A stretch of DNA of 55,494 bases, from the NCBI GenBank assembly GCA_039808645.1, contig JBDHTL010000006.1, positions 1 to 55,494 on the forward strand, in the 5' to 3' direction. Origin of the DNA: JAJXWB01 sp039808645. GTDB taxonomy: Bacteria; Pseudomonadota; Alphaproteobacteria; Rhizobiales; Beijerinckiaceae. Position numbers and translations under genes: made by a program. Under the pieces are notes generated by a model. That model had not been told where the DNA came from, searched no databases, and worked only from the letters and a program-made list of their open reading frames with translations. Shown one piece after another: positions 7,417-16,554 of this stretch; positions within the stretch are counted from its first letter, which is position 1, and each line of letters starts with the position of its first letter.

Positions 7417-9240
7417 CTACGCCGTCTTGCGACGGAACGTCTTCGACAGATTGTCCCAGAGATCGAAGGGCACGCCGGCGCGCTTCATGATCCACCATTG
7501 CTGCGCCACCGACAGCAGGTTGTTCCACGTCCAGTAGATGACCAGGCCCGCCGGGAAGGAGCCCATCATGAAGGTGAAGATGACCGGCATCCACGCGAAC
7601 ATCTGGCGCTGCACCGGATCGGTCGCCTCCGGGTTCATCTTCATCTGCACCCACATCGACACGCCCATCAGCAGCGGCCAGACGCCGAGCCACAGGAACG
7701 AGCCGAAGACCGGGATGTGCGTCGGATCGAACGGGATGAGGCCGAACAGGTTGAAGACGTTGGTCGGATCGGGCTGTGACAGGTCCTTCACCCAGCCATA
7801 GAACGGCGCCTGCCGCATCTCGATGGTGACGAACAGGACCTTGTAGAGCGAGAAGAAGACCGGGATCTGGATCAACATCGGCAGGCAGCCGGCGACCGGA
7901 TTGACCTTCTCGCGCTTGAACAGCTCCATCTGCTCCTGCTGCTGCTTCACCTTGTCGTCGGGATATTTCGCCTGCAATTCCTTGAGCTGCGGCTGCAGCG
8001 CCTTCATCTTCGCCATCGACAGGTAGGACTTGTTGGCGAGCGGCAGGAAGGCGAGCTTGACGATGACGGTGACGGCAAGGATCGCGAGGCCGAAATTGCC
8101 GAGGAGCTTGTAGAGATAGTCGATGAGTTTGAACATCGGCTTGGTGATGAAATAGAACCAGCCCCAGTCGATCAGCAGTTCGAACTTGGCGATGCCCGGG
8201 CTCTGCTGATAGCGGTCGAGCAGTTCGGACACTTTCGCGCCGGCGAAGACGAAGGTCTTGGCCTCGCCGCTCTTGCCGGCTTCGATCGTCTGCGGCGCGC
8301 CCAGCGCGTCGGCCTGATAGGTCTTGGCCGTCGCGCCGCCGCCCGACAGGCGTCCGTCGAAGGGCTTCGACTGGTCGGGCGCGACGGTCGCCGCCCAGTA
8401 TTTGTCGGTGAAGCCGACCCAGCCGCCCGTACCCTTGAAGGTCTTCTGGCCGCCGGTTTCCTTCTCGATCTTGTCGTAGGCCCATTCCTGGATGCCGCTG
8501 TCGCCGATGACGCCGATCAGGCCCTCGTGCAGCACCGAATAGCCCGACGTCTCGGGCTTGCCGTGGCGCGAGACGAGCGAGAAGGGATAGAGCGTGACGG
8601 ACTTGTCGGTCTTGTTCTCGACCGTGTCCTGCACGGTGAAGAGATAATCGTCGTCGACCGACACCTTGCGCTTGAAGACGAGGCCCTTGCCGTTGTCGAA
8701 GGTCAGGGTCACCGGCGTCGTCGCGGTGAGCCTGGTTCCGTCCGCGATCCACAGCGTGTCGGGACCGGGCAGGTCGATCTTCTCGCCGGCGGCCGGCACG
8801 AAGCCGATCTCGGCGTAGAACGGATGCGGCGCGCCCGAGGGCGAGAGCAGCTCGATGGTCGGGCTCTTGGGGTCGACCGTCTCGTGATATTTCTTCAGGC
8901 GCAGGTCGTCGATGCGGGCGCCCTTGAGCGCGATCGAGCCGGACAGGCTCGCCGTGTCGACGATCAGGCGGGGGCTGGCGGCGAGCGCCTCCTGGCGCGA
9001 TTTCGCGACGCCGGGAACGGCCGCGCCGGGCGCAGCGGGGCCGCCGGCCTGCGGGGCCGCCGCGCCGGGTTGCGGCGCCGCCGGCGCGTCGGAGGTCGGG
9101 CGCGGCGGCAGCGATTGCTGCTCCTTCAGATCGGCGCGCTGCTGGGTGAGCTTGGGCGCGCCGACGAAATATTGCCAGCCGACCAGAACCAACACCGACA
9201 GGGCGATCGCGAGAAACAGGTTCTTGGTGTCGTTCATCAT
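7417..9240 (-). CDS. yidC: Membrane protein insertase YidC
   Basis: YidC inserts and folds inner-membrane proteins, alone or with SecYEG. The 607-residue protein starts with a membrane anchor (FLAIALSVLVLVGWQYFVG), followed by a proline/alanine-rich linker, a large periplasmic beta-domain (roughly 70-360), and the conserved C-terminal membrane core starting near WGWFYFITKPMF. The core contains KPVAGCL-like KVNPVAGCLPMLIQIPVFFSLYKVL with the positively charged groove segment, and ends in basic residues (KTFRRKTA). The start overlaps the rnpA stop, with tandem ATG codons at 9240 and 9237. The yidD gene often found between rnpA and yidC is missing here. Confidence 0.97.
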   Translation of the reverse strand: MMNDTKNLFLAIALSVLVLVGWQYFVGAPKLTQQRADLKEQQSLPPRPTSDAPAAPQPGAAAPQAGGPAAPGAAVPGVAKSRQEALAASPRLIVDTASLSGSIALKGARIDDLRLKKYHETVDPKSPTIELLSPSGAPHPFYAEIGFVPAAGEKIDLPGPDTLWIADGTRLTATTPVTLTFDNGKGLVFKRKVSVDDDYLFTVQDTVENKTDKSVTLYPFSLVSRHGKPETSGYSVLHEGLIGVIGDSGIQEWAYDKIEKETGGQKTFKGTGGWVGFTDKYWAATVAPDQSKPFDGRLSGGGATAKTYQADALGAPQTIEAGKSGEAKTFVFAGAKVSELLDRYQQSPGIAKFELLIDWGWFYFITKPMFKLIDYLYKLLGNFGLAILAVTVIVKLAFLPLANKSYLSMAKMKALQPQLKELQAKYPDDKVKQQQEQMELFKREKVNPVAGCLPMLIQIPVFFSLYKVLFVTIEMRQAPFYGWVKDLSQPDPTNVFNLFGLIPFDPTHIPVFGSFLWLGVWPLLMGVSMWVQMKMNPEATDPVQRQMFAWMPVIFTFMMGSFPAGLVIYWTWNNLLSVAQQWWIMKRAGVPFDLWDNLSKTFRRKTA

Positions 9241-9635
9241 GACGAGGGGGGCCTGGCTTTCGGCCGCCGCGGCGCATGAGGCGCGGCGAGGGCTGCGGAC
9301 ATGTCGGACATCAATTGGGCGAAGGGAAGGTCGAGCGCGCGCGGGCGCGCCACGAACACATAGTCGCAGCCGGGCGACGCCGAAAGGGCCGCCCCCTGCC
9401 GCAGCGCCTCGCGCAGGCGCCGCCGGATGCGGTTGCGGCGCACGGCCGACGGCACGGTCTTCTTGGCGACGGTCAGCCCGAAGCGCGCGGGCGCGTCCCG
9501 CGCCTCGTCGCCCGCTGCGTCGCGGCAGTTGGCCTGCAGGACGAAAGCGGAGGCGTGGCGCCGCGAACCGCGGGCGGCGGCCAGGAATTCCTTGCGCTTC
9601 TTGAGGCGAAGGGGCGCCGCGCCGCCGCTGGTCAT
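9237..9635 (-). CDS. rnpA: Ribonuclease P protein component
   Basis: RnpA is the protein subunit that helps the catalytic RNA of RNase P bind precursor tRNA. The 132-residue basic protein has the family start LKKRKEFLAAARG, the central RFGLTVAKK and the signature RNR block VRRNRIRRRLREALR. A proline- and arginine-rich tail (APRRPKARPPSS) extends past the fold. It lies 69 bp after rpmH and its stop overlaps the yidC start by four bases, which points to a single rpmH-rnpA-yidC transcript. Confidence 0.96.
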   Translation of the reverse strand: MTSGGAAPLRLKKRKEFLAAARGSRRHASAFVLQANCRDAAGDEARDAPARFGLTVAKKTVPSAVRRNRIRRRLREALRQGAALSASPGCDYVFVARPRALDLPFAQLMSDMSAALAAPHAPRRPKARPPSS

Positions 9636-9704
9636 GTCAGCTCCGATGCCGAACCACGATCGCCGGCCGCAGGGCCGCGGCCGGGCGGCTCCAGGCGCGT
9701 CCGA

Positions 9705-9839
9705 TCAGGCCGACAGCTTCTTGCGGCCGCGGGCGCGACGGGCGGCGATGACCTTGCGGCCGCCGACCGTGGCCATGCGCGAACGGAAGCCGTGACGGCG
9801 CTTGCGCACGAGCTTGGAAGGTTGATAGGTCCGCTTCAC
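9705..9839 (-). CDS. rpmH: 50S ribosomal protein L34
   Basis: A 44-codon frame starting with GTG at 9839 encodes a very basic peptide: it opens MKRTYQPSKLVRKRRHGF, has RSRMATVGGRKVIAARRARG in the middle and ends RKKLSA. This is L34, a small protein of the large ribosomal subunit, full length for the family. GAGAGATCC-type purine bases lie before the start, and a strong sigma-70-like promoter is seen about 85 bp upstream. It is first in the rpmH-rnpA-yidC-engB series. Confidence 0.97.
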   Translation of the reverse strand: MKRTYQPSKLVRKRRHGFRSRMATVGGRKVIAARRARGRKKLSA

Positions 9840-9922
9840 GGGATCTCTCCGAAAATTGCGCGGGCGCCGAACAAGGACGCAATAGCAGCGCCCGACGTCG
9901 GCGCCGCCGAAATCGCTGCGGG

Positions 9923-9952
9923 CTTATAGGGGCAAGCCCGGGGCCAAGTCAA
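9923..9952 (-). promoter_or_regulatory. Sigma-70-like promoter of rpmH-rnpA-yidC
   Basis: On the minus strand TTGACT (9947-9952) is followed after 18 bases by TATAAG (9923-9928). Both hexamers are close to consensus, and the rpmH start lies about 84 bases downstream, leaving a moderately long leader. No riboswitch-like structure was recognised in the leader. Confidence 0.75.
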
Positions 9953-10068
9953 CGCGGGCGGCGAAGAGACGCCGGCGGTCACAAAGCGGACATGCGCCGC
10001 GTCCAGAGGAACGCTAGATCACCGTCCAATCGCGGCCGGAACGGCCGCCCCATACCGAGGAGGCGGGC

Positions 10069-10983
10069 ATGACCCTGCCGAACGAGCCGCGCCCGACCGA
10101 AATTCCGCGCGAGCACGATATCGACGACGAGGAGATCGACGGTCTCGACGAGGCCGGCGAGGAGGCGGCGGCCGACGAGATGGAAGCCCACGAGGCGGCG
10201 GGAACGCCGGCCGCGCCCGGCCGGCCCCGCCCGAAGAAGCTGCCGTCCGCGCTCACCGGCCGCAAGTACCGCAAGCGGGACCTCGTCAAGATCGACCAGC
10301 TGCGGCCCTCGCTCGCCGATCGCATCCGGCGCGACTATCCGGACCTTCCGCCCCACGCCAAGATCAGCGTCGGCGAGCTCGCCCGCTACCGGATGCTCTA
10401 CGTCGAGGAGCTGCTGCAGCTCGAGCACGGCGAATTCACCGAGCTCGACCGGCAGGTCGCGGAGAGCATTTCCAAGCAGGACACGATCGCGGAGAACACG
10501 GAGGAGGAATACGAGGAGCATCGAACCTTCGGCGAGCGCCTGTCCGACCATCTGGCGAGCTTCGGCGGCTCCTGGTCCTTCCTGATGTCGTTCGCCTTCG
10601 TGCTGCTGGTGTGGATGGCCTTCAACGTCTGGCGCGGCGAGCAGACGGCGTTCGACCCCTACCCGTTCATCCTGCTCAATCTCGTCCTGTCGTGCCTCGC
10701 CGCGATCCAGGCGCCGATCATCATGATGAGCCAGAAGCGCCAGGAGGAGAAGGACCGCCAGCGCTCGTTCAACGACTATCGGGTGAACCTGAAGGCGGAA
10801 CTGGAAATCAGGCACCTGCACGAGAAGATCGACTATCTGATCTCGCGCCAGTGGCAGCGCCTGTCGGAAATCCAGCAGGTGCAGATGGAAATGCTGCACG
10901 AGAGCGGGCGACGCAAGAAGGTGAAGTCGCCGAGAACCGCGGATGGCGAGCCGACCGCGACGGAGGATGGCGAAGGCGCCTGA
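10069..10983 (+). CDS. DUF1003 domain membrane protein
   Basis: The 304-residue protein has a very acidic N-terminus (DIDDEEIDGLDEAGEEAAADE), a middle segment with RKYRKRDLVKIDQLRPSLAD, and then the DUF1003 core. The core has two membrane segments, SWSFLMSFAFVLLVWMAFNVW and FILLNLVLSCLAAIQAPIIMM, split by a short loop with DPYPF, then a basic coiled stretch starting SQKRQEEKDRQRS. This matches the DUF1003 family, whose function is unknown. GAGGAGG precedes the ATG. It is convergent with the TadG-like gene; the stops are eight bases apart and sit within a GCCTGA/TCAGGC inverted repeat (10978-11004) that has no T-run. Confidence 0.9.
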   Translation: MTLPNEPRPTEIPREHDIDDEEIDGLDEAGEEAAADEMEAHEAAGTPAAPGRPRPKKLPSALTGRKYRKRDLVKIDQLRPSLADRIRRDYPDLPPHAKISVGELARYRMLYVEELLQLEHGEFTELDRQVAESISKQDTIAENTEEEYEEHRTFGERLSDHLASFGGSWSFLMSFAFVLLVWMAFNVWRGEQTAFDPYPFILLNLVLSCLAAIQAPIIMMSQKRQEEKDRQRSFNDYRVNLKAELEIRHLHEKIDYLISRQWQRLSEIQQVQMEMLHESGRRKKVKSPRTADGEPTATEDGEGA

Positions 10984-10990
10984 GGCGCGC

Positions 10991-12736
10991 TCAGCGCGTC
11001 AGGCGGCGCGAGAGGATGTTATTGGCGATCTGCTGGAAGGTCGCGACGATGCCGCCGGAATCCTGGGCGAGGAAGGAATTGGACGGCGAATTCGCGCAGC
11101 TCTGCAGCACGTTGATCCCGGTCGCGTCGATCGGATTGCTCGGCACGGAGAAACCCACGGTGTAGATCTGCACGCCGACCGCCCTGGCGTTGGCGCAGGC
11201 TTCCAGCAGGGCGGCGTCCATCTGGGCGCGGTAGTTGGACGCGGTCGTGGGCCCCGCCGATGCGCCGCCGTAGTTCGACACGCGATTGTTCACGTAGAAC
11301 CCCAGCGCCGAATACATCGACTGGTAGGGCGACGAGGGATTGCCGACCCAATGGTCGAAACCGTCGGTCATCAGCACGATGATCTTCGTATTGTTGGTCT
11401 GGCCATAGGGCTGGGGCTTCCTGGCGCCGACGCCGCTACCGCTCGCGCCCGTGTTGGCGAAGGGGCCGTTGGGCGAAATCGTCCGCCAGGCCCACATGAA
11501 CCCGGGCAGGAGCGCGGTGTCGCCGTTCGGCGCCATTTTCGTCAGCGCCCCGCCCGCGCCCGAGATGGACGACATGTCGCTGGTCAGCGTGGTGAGAGGC
11601 GCGATGGAGCAGCCGAGATTGGGGCCGGCGGCGAACTTGCCCGCGCCGCCGTTGACGCCGGAAATGGCGCTGGAGACGCCGGCGACCGCCTGCCCCTTGT
11701 ATTTGCAGATCTTGCTCGCGCCGCTGCCGTGCGAGATCGGGTTGGCCAGGTCGGCCGTCTCGTAGACGTCGCCCGAGGCGCAGACCCCGCCGCCGTCGTT
11801 CAGATAGGAATTGTACGAATAATACTGGCCGCCGCAGCCGGTCGACGCCGGATACTGGCCGGACGGCGTGAAGGAATAGCAGGCGCCGCCGGTCGCCGCG
11901 CCCGCGTCGTCGGGCGCGACATACGGCACGAACAGCGTATCCGGCCTGCCCTGCGAGGGCGCGTCGTCCGTCGTCAGATAGGGCGCCGGCCGCTCCTCCA
12001 CGCAGCCGCCCCAGGTCGCGTTCATGACCGCCAGCAGGTCGAAGCGCGAAGCCGGCGTCCAGGGCGCGCCGGTCGGGCGCACGTAATTCTGCCAGTGGAT
12101 CGAGGACTGGCCGAACCGATCGAGCCAATTGGCGGCGCTGTTGTAGTAATTGTCCGCGCCGACATTCACCGCGCTCGCGAACGGCACGACCGAGATCGCC
12201 GCATTGGGCTTGGCCGGATTGGGATTGACCACGGCGACGAGGTTGGTCGCCGCCGCCACGAGCGCCTGCATCTTGCTCTGGCCGCCGGCCGATTCGGCCA
12301 TGGAGCCGGTATTGTCGAGGGCCAGCGCGATCTCGAACGTCGCATTGTTGGCGGCGTAGGCCGTCGCGCCGACCTGGCCGCGCGAAAGCATGAACGGCAG
12401 CAGCATCCGGATGTTCATCGACGTGTCGATGCACAGCTGCCCGTTCGGTCCCTGCCTCAGGTCGAGGCGCGGATGCTGGCCCGGCATGGCGCCGTCGAGC
12501 GCCCGGCGCACCGCCTTCCGCGTTTCGCTGCCGATACTGCCGCCCGAATAGCTCGGCACGCCGGCCAGGATCGCGGAATCCGCGGCGGCCTGCAGTTCGG
12601 TCCGCACGCCGCTCATCCGCGTGTAGTCGATCGCCGCGCCCACCGCGCCGAGGACGACGAACAGCGACATGCCGAAGACGATCGCGACAACGCCGTCCTC
12701 GGACCGGCGGAAGCGGGACAAACGACACGAGATCAT
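10991..12736 (-). CDS. TadG-like pilus assembly protein with von Willebrand factor A domain
   Basis: The 581-residue protein begins with the TadE/TadG-type N-terminus: a short basic lead, then DGVVAIVFGMSLFVVLGAVGAAIDYTR, a single membrane segment resembling a pseudopilin. A VWA domain follows, with the metal site DNTGS in IALALDNTGSMAE and a second element IIVLMTDGFDHW. Many cysteines and tyrosine/glycine-rich loops fill the middle (about 290-400). Start at ATG 12736 is preferred; GTG at 12742 is also in frame. The remaining flp/tad genes are not in the window, so it is an orphan here. A surface or envelope role is inferred from the family. Confidence 0.85.
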   Translation of the reverse strand: MISCRLSRFRRSEDGVVAIVFGMSLFVVLGAVGAAIDYTRMSGVRTELQAAADSAILAGVPSYSGGSIGSETRKAVRRALDGAMPGQHPRLDLRQGPNGQLCIDTSMNIRMLLPFMLSRGQVGATAYAANNATFEIALALDNTGSMAESAGGQSKMQALVAAATNLVAVVNPNPAKPNAAISVVPFASAVNVGADNYYNSAANWLDRFGQSSIHWQNYVRPTGAPWTPASRFDLLAVMNATWGGCVEERPAPYLTTDDAPSQGRPDTLFVPYVAPDDAGAATGGACYSFTPSGQYPASTGCGGQYYSYNSYLNDGGGVCASGDVYETADLANPISHGSGASKICKYKGQAVAGVSSAISGVNGGAGKFAAGPNLGCSIAPLTTLTSDMSSISGAGGALTKMAPNGDTALLPGFMWAWRTISPNGPFANTGASGSGVGARKPQPYGQTNNTKIIVLMTDGFDHWVGNPSSPYQSMYSALGFYVNNRVSNYGGASAGPTTASNYRAQMDAALLEACANARAVGVQIYTVGFSVPSNPIDATGINVLQSCANSPSNSFLAQDSGGIVATFQQIANNILSRRLTR

Positions 12737-12910
12737 GCGCACCTGCGAGGGCGCCCTTGGGCGGGCGGCGTCTCACCTGACGGCACAATGACTTAGACAG
12801 GGTAAACTTGCCGATGGCTCCCGATGCTTCGGCCGTCTCGAGCGTTGCCTGAACCCGAACATCGTGAATGAATCGTTGCCGGATGCGCGCCAGGTCCCCG
12901 TCGAGACGTT

Positions 12911-13993
12911 TCAGCCGCCGACTATGCGGGCGATGACGCGGGCGGTGTAGTCCACCATGGGCACGATGCGCGCATAGTTGAGCCGCGTCGGGCCGATGAC
13001 GCCGAGGACGCCGACGACGCGGCGGTCGCCGTCGCGGAAGGGCGCGGCGATCATCGAGGAGCCGGAGAGCGAGAACAGCTTGTTCTCCGAGCCGATGAAG
13101 ATGCGCACGCCCTCGCCGTTCTCGGCGCGCGAGAGCAGGTCGATCACCTCGGTCTTGGTCTCGAGGTCATCGAACAGCAGGCGGATGCGCTCGAGATCCT
13201 CGATGGCGGTCAGGTCTTCGAGCAGATTGCCCTGCCCGCGCACGATGAGCTGGCGGCGCGCGCCGTCGAGGCCGGCCCAGCTCGCAAGCCCCGCCTCGAC
13301 GAGGCGCGCGGTCAGTTCGTCGAGTTCGGCCTCGACCAGCCTGCGGCCCGCCTCCATCTCGGCGCGCACCTGGTCGAGCGTGCGGCCGCGGATGCGGGCG
13401 TTGAGGTAATTGGCGGCGGTCGTCAGCGCGGAATAGGGCAGGTCGGGCGGGATGACGAGAATGCGGTTCTCGACCGATCCGTCCTCGGACACGAGCACCG
13501 CCAGCGCGCGGCCGGGATCGAGCCGGACGAATTCGATCTGGCGCAGGCGCCGGTCGTCCTTGGAGGTGACGACGACGCTGGCGCCGCGCGTCAGCCCCGA
13601 GAGCAGGCTGGACGCCTGGCCCAGCAGCGCTTCGAGACCGGCGTCGGTCGGCTGGCCGCCGACCTGGCTCTCGATGCGGGTGCGCTCCTCGGGCGAGAGC
13701 TCGCCGACCTGCAGGAGCGAATCGACGAAGAAGCGCAGGCCAGTCTCGGTCGGCAGGCGCCCGGCGCTGGTGTGGGGCGCATAGACGAGGCCCAGTTCCT
13801 CGAGATCCTGCATAACGTTGCGGATCGACGCCGGCGACAGCGGCATCGGCAGGATGCGCGACAGATGGCGCGAACCGACCGGCTCGCCGGAATCAAGGTA
13901 GGATTCGACAATCGACCGAAAGATTTCGCGCGAGCGGGAATCGAGCGCGCCCAGCGCGCCCGTCGATCCCGTTTTCCCGTTCAGCGCGGACAT
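12911..13993 (-). CDS. hrcA: Heat-inducible transcriptional repressor HrcA
   Basis: HrcA represses groESL by binding CIRCE elements and needs GroEL for activity. The 360-residue protein has the N-terminal winged helix (SREIFRSIVESYLDSGEPVGSRHLS, then SPASIRNVMQDLEELGLV and HTSAGRLPTETGLRFFVD) and the C-terminal sensor part including IFIGSENK and VVGVLGVIGPTRLNYARIVPMV. The ATG at 13993 begins MSALNGKTGS; an upstream extension to 14230 is arginine-rich shadow. grpE, which often follows hrcA, is absent: the next gene downstream is the TadG-like protein. No full CIRCE is seen upstream. Confidence 0.96.
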   Translation of the reverse strand: MSALNGKTGSTGALGALDSRSREIFRSIVESYLDSGEPVGSRHLSRILPMPLSPASIRNVMQDLEELGLVYAPHTSAGRLPTETGLRFFVDSLLQVGELSPEERTRIESQVGGQPTDAGLEALLGQASSLLSGLTRGASVVVTSKDDRRLRQIEFVRLDPGRALAVLVSEDGSVENRILVIPPDLPYSALTTAANYLNARIRGRTLDQVRAEMEAGRRLVEAELDELTARLVEAGLASWAGLDGARRQLIVRGQGNLLEDLTAIEDLERIRLLFDDLETKTEVIDLLSRAENGEGVRIFIGSENKLFSLSGSSMIAAPFRDGDRRVVGVLGVIGPTRLNYARIVPMVDYTARVIARIVGG

Positions 13994-14104
13994 GCGCGAA
14001 AAATGGCGGCGGCGGCGCGCGATGGCAAGCCCACGTCGCCGTCCGGCGGCCTTCCTCCGTTCGACTCTATTGACGCTTGGCCGGCCGCTCACTAGCGTCT
14101 GACA

Positions 14105-14112
14105 TGCTAGCA
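14105..14112. promoter_or_regulatory. Palindrome TGCTAGCA, candidate GntR operator
   Basis: TGCTAGCA is self-complementary and sits about 45 bp before the TTG start of the GntR gene, in the divergent hrcA-gntR gap. A related CACTAGCG lies 12 bp earlier. Autoregulation by the GntR protein is a reasonable inference but the palindrome is short and may be chance. Confidence 0.35.
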
Positions 14113-14156
14113 CTGGCGCCACGAGCGTCGGCGCGCAAGATTCCGGGGAGCGGCAA

Positions 14157-14876
14157 TTGGCGGTCCAGACGAGCGAAAAAATTCCTGCGCGCAAGCGGCT
14201 GACGGCCGATCGCGCGCCGCGCACGTCCAAGGCCGACCAGGTCTACACCGAGATCAAGGAAGCGATCCTGTCCGGCGTCCTGACGCCCGGCGGGGCCATC
14301 GACAAGCTCGCGCTCTGCGGCAAGCTCGGCGTCTCGCGTTTCCCTGTCACTGCCGCGATCAACCGGCTCGCCTTCGAACGCCTTGTGGTGATCGAGCCGC
14401 AGCACGGCTCGTTCGTCGCCAAGATCGCCGCCAACGACGTGCGGGAATGGATGATGATCCGCCGTGCGCTGGAGGCGGAGATCGCCAGCGAGGCCGCGCG
14501 CGCCCTGCCGGCCGACACGCAGCGCGAGATCGAGCGCAACCTGCGCTACCAGCAGGCCGCCGCCGAGGCCGGCGACGTCGCGGGCTTCTACGTGCTCGAC
14601 GTGGAATTCCACAAGCTGATCGTCGACGGCATGGCGCTGCGCCATGCCCGCGAAATCCTCGACGGCCTGCGCTCGCATCTCGAGCGCGTGCGCCGCATCG
14701 CGCTCTCGCCGCCGGGCCGGTTGCCGATCGCCTATGCCGAGCACAAGCGCATCTTCGACGCCATCATGGTGAAGAACGGCGCGGACGCCGCCGCCGCCAT
14801 GCGGGCGCATCTCGACGCGACCACCGCGACCTTCGAACGGATCGCCGAACAGAATCCCGACAATTTCATCGGTTGA
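14157..14876 (+). CDS. GntR-family (FadR/FCD type) transcriptional regulator
   Basis: The 239-residue protein has an N-terminal GntR winged helix (YTEIKEAILSGVLTPGGAI, with LGVSRFPVTAAINRLAFERLV) and a C-terminal FCD helical domain. The FCD metal-binding histidines are visible in VEFHKLIVDG and AEHKRIFDAI, with a third in RAHLDATTATFERI. It starts with TTG, with GGGGAG about 10 bases upstream. The UxaA-family dehydratase gene begins five bases after its stop, so the two are cotranscribed, and the regulator most likely senses a sugar acid or related ligand and controls this operon. Divergent from hrcA. Confidence 0.9.
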   Translation: MAVQTSEKIPARKRLTADRAPRTSKADQVYTEIKEAILSGVLTPGGAIDKLALCGKLGVSRFPVTAAINRLAFERLVVIEPQHGSFVAKIAANDVREWMMIRRALEAEIASEAARALPADTQREIERNLRYQQAAAEAGDVAGFYVLDVEFHKLIVDGMALRHAREILDGLRSHLERVRRIALSPPGRLPIAYAEHKRIFDAIMVKNGADAAAAMRAHLDATTATFERIAEQNPDNFIG

Positions 14877-14881
14877 GGCCC

Positions 14882-16408
14882 ATGTCCGAGGCATCATCGC
14901 CGCGCGCGCTGCGCCTGAACGAAGCCGACAATATCGTCGTCGCCGTCGACGCATTCCCGCCCGGCTTCGCCTATGGCGACGCGACCGCGCGCGAGCGGGT
15001 GCCCCGCGGCCACAAGATGGCGATCGCGCCGATCGCGGCCGGCGAACCCGTGCGCAAGTTCGGCCAGATCATCGGCTTCGCCTCGAAGCCGATCGCGCCC
15101 GGCCAATGGGTGCATGAGCACAATGTCGAATGCCGCGATTTCGAACGCGATTACGCGTTCGCGCAGGAGGCGCGCGAGGAGGCCGTCCTGCCGGAAGGCG
15201 CGCGCGCGACCTTCGAGGGCTTTCGCCGCGCGGGCGGCAAGGTCGGCACGCGCAATTACATCGCGATCCTCACGTCGGTGAACTGCTCGGCTTCCGTCGC
15301 GCGCTTCATGGCCGAGGAGATCCAGCGTTCCGGCCTGCTCGCGCAATATCCCGATATCGACGGCGTGATCCCGCTGACGCATGGCGGCGGCTGCGCACTC
15401 GACGTGAAGGGCGAGGGCTACGAGGTCCTGAAGCGCACGCAATGGGGCTACGCCGTCAATCCGAACGTCGGCGGCGTCGTCATGGTCGGGCTCGGCTGCG
15501 AGGGCTTCCAGATCGCGCGCTTCAAGGAAGCCTATGGCCTGAAGGAAACCGACACGTTCCGCACCATGACCATCCAGGAGGTCGGCGGCACGAAGAAGAC
15601 GGTGATGGCCGGCGTGGACGCGATCAAGACCATGCTGCCGCTGGTCGCCAAGGCGCGGCGCGAGACGTGCATGGCCTCCGACCTCATCCTCGCCCTGCAA
15701 TGCGGCGGCTCGGACGGCTATTCCGGCATAACCGCCAATCCGGCGCTGGGCGCGGCGGTGGACGAACTCGTGCGGCACGGCGGCACTGCGATCCTGTCGG
15801 AAACGCCGGAGATCTACGGGGCCGAACACCTGCTGACGCGCCGCGCGGCCAACAGGGAAGTGGGCGAGAAACTCGTCTCGACCATCCGCTGGTGGGAGGA
15901 TTACACCGCGCGCAACAAGATGGAGATGAACAACAATCCCTCGCCCGGCAACAAGGCGGGCGGGCTCACCACCATTCTGGAAAAGTCGCTCGGCGCGGCC
16001 GCGAAGGGCGGGACGACGACCATGCGCGCGGTCTACGATTACGCCGAACTCGTGACCGAAAAGGGCTTCGTCTTCATGGACACGCCGGGCTATGATCCGG
16101 TCGCCGCCACGGGCCAGGTCGCCGGCGGCGCGAATTTGCTCGCCTTCACCACGGGGCGCGGCTCGGCCTACGGCTGCAAGCCCACGCCCTCGTTCAAGCT
16201 CGCCACCAACAGCGACATCTACCGCCGCATGATCGACGACATGGACATCGATTGCGGCGAGGTGCTCGACGGCGTCTCGATCGAGGACAAGGGCAAGGAA
16301 ATCTTCGACGCGCTGCTGAAGGTGGCCTCGGGAGCGCGCACCAAGTCGGAGGAACTCGGCTACGGCGACGCGGAATTCGTGCCCTGGACCATCGGCGCGA
16401 CGATGTAG
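14882..16408 (+). CDS. UxaA-family altronate/galactarate-type dehydratase
   Basis: The 508-residue protein has both halves of the UxaA/GarD family. The N-terminal SAF-like domain (about 1-95) includes GHKMAIAPIAAGEPVRKFG and ends HNVECRDF. The C-terminal catalytic part starts at GFRRAGGKVGTRNYIAI and carries cysteines in NCSAS, THGGGCA, GLGCEG and LQCGGSDGYSG, plus NPSPGNKAGG. Family members dehydrate altronate, galactarate or related sugar acids in an iron-dependent way. The exact substrate is not determined. It is coupled to the GntR gene upstream, and a periplasmic binding protein gene follows 146 bp downstream. A 15-bp tandem repeat runs through its stop codon. Confidence 0.92.
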   Translation: MSEASSPRALRLNEADNIVVAVDAFPPGFAYGDATARERVPRGHKMAIAPIAAGEPVRKFGQIIGFASKPIAPGQWVHEHNVECRDFERDYAFAQEAREEAVLPEGARATFEGFRRAGGKVGTRNYIAILTSVNCSASVARFMAEEIQRSGLLAQYPDIDGVIPLTHGGGCALDVKGEGYEVLKRTQWGYAVNPNVGGVVMVGLGCEGFQIARFKEAYGLKETDTFRTMTIQEVGGTKKTVMAGVDAIKTMLPLVAKARRETCMASDLILALQCGGSDGYSGITANPALGAAVDELVRHGGTAILSETPEIYGAEHLLTRRAANREVGEKLVSTIRWWEDYTARNKMEMNNNPSPGNKAGGLTTILEKSLGAAAKGGTTTMRAVYDYAELVTEKGFVFMDTPGYDPVAATGQVAGGANLLAFTTGRGSAYGCKPTPSFKLATNSDIYRRMIDDMDIDCGEVLDGVSIEDKGKEIFDALLKVASGARTKSEELGYGDAEFVPWTIGATM

Positions 16409-16450
16409 GCCGCGACAATGCAGGGCGCGACAATGCTGGGCGCGACATGG
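16396..16450. repeat. 15-bp tandem repeat spanning the uxaA-family stop codon
   Basis: Units of 15 bp begin at 16396, 16411 and 16426, with a decayed fourth from 16441. The first unit (CGCGACGATGTAGGC) contains the TAG stop; the next two read CGCGACAATGCAGGG and CGCGACAATGCTGGG, so the stop position is CAG and CTG. The period is a whole number of codons and the frame stays open to TAG at 16514. Confidence 0.8.
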
Positions 16451-16554
16451 CCTGCGCAATACGGCACAGCGGTCCTGCGCGGGCAGGCCTCGCTTCCGGC
16501 GGGCGCCGCCCTATAGATTTGATCCATCAATCAAGGCTGGAGGGTAAAACGCTC

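Noticed and set aside
10978..11004. Rho-independent terminator between the DUF1003 and TadG-like genes
   Set aside because: GCCTGA/TCAGGC pairing exists but the stem is short with a large loop and there is no T-run on either strand.
14085..14135. CIRCE element for HrcA in the hrcA-gntR gap
   Set aside because: CTAGCACTG resembles one CIRCE half (TTAGCACTC), but the required GAGTGCTAA partner nine bases away is absent.
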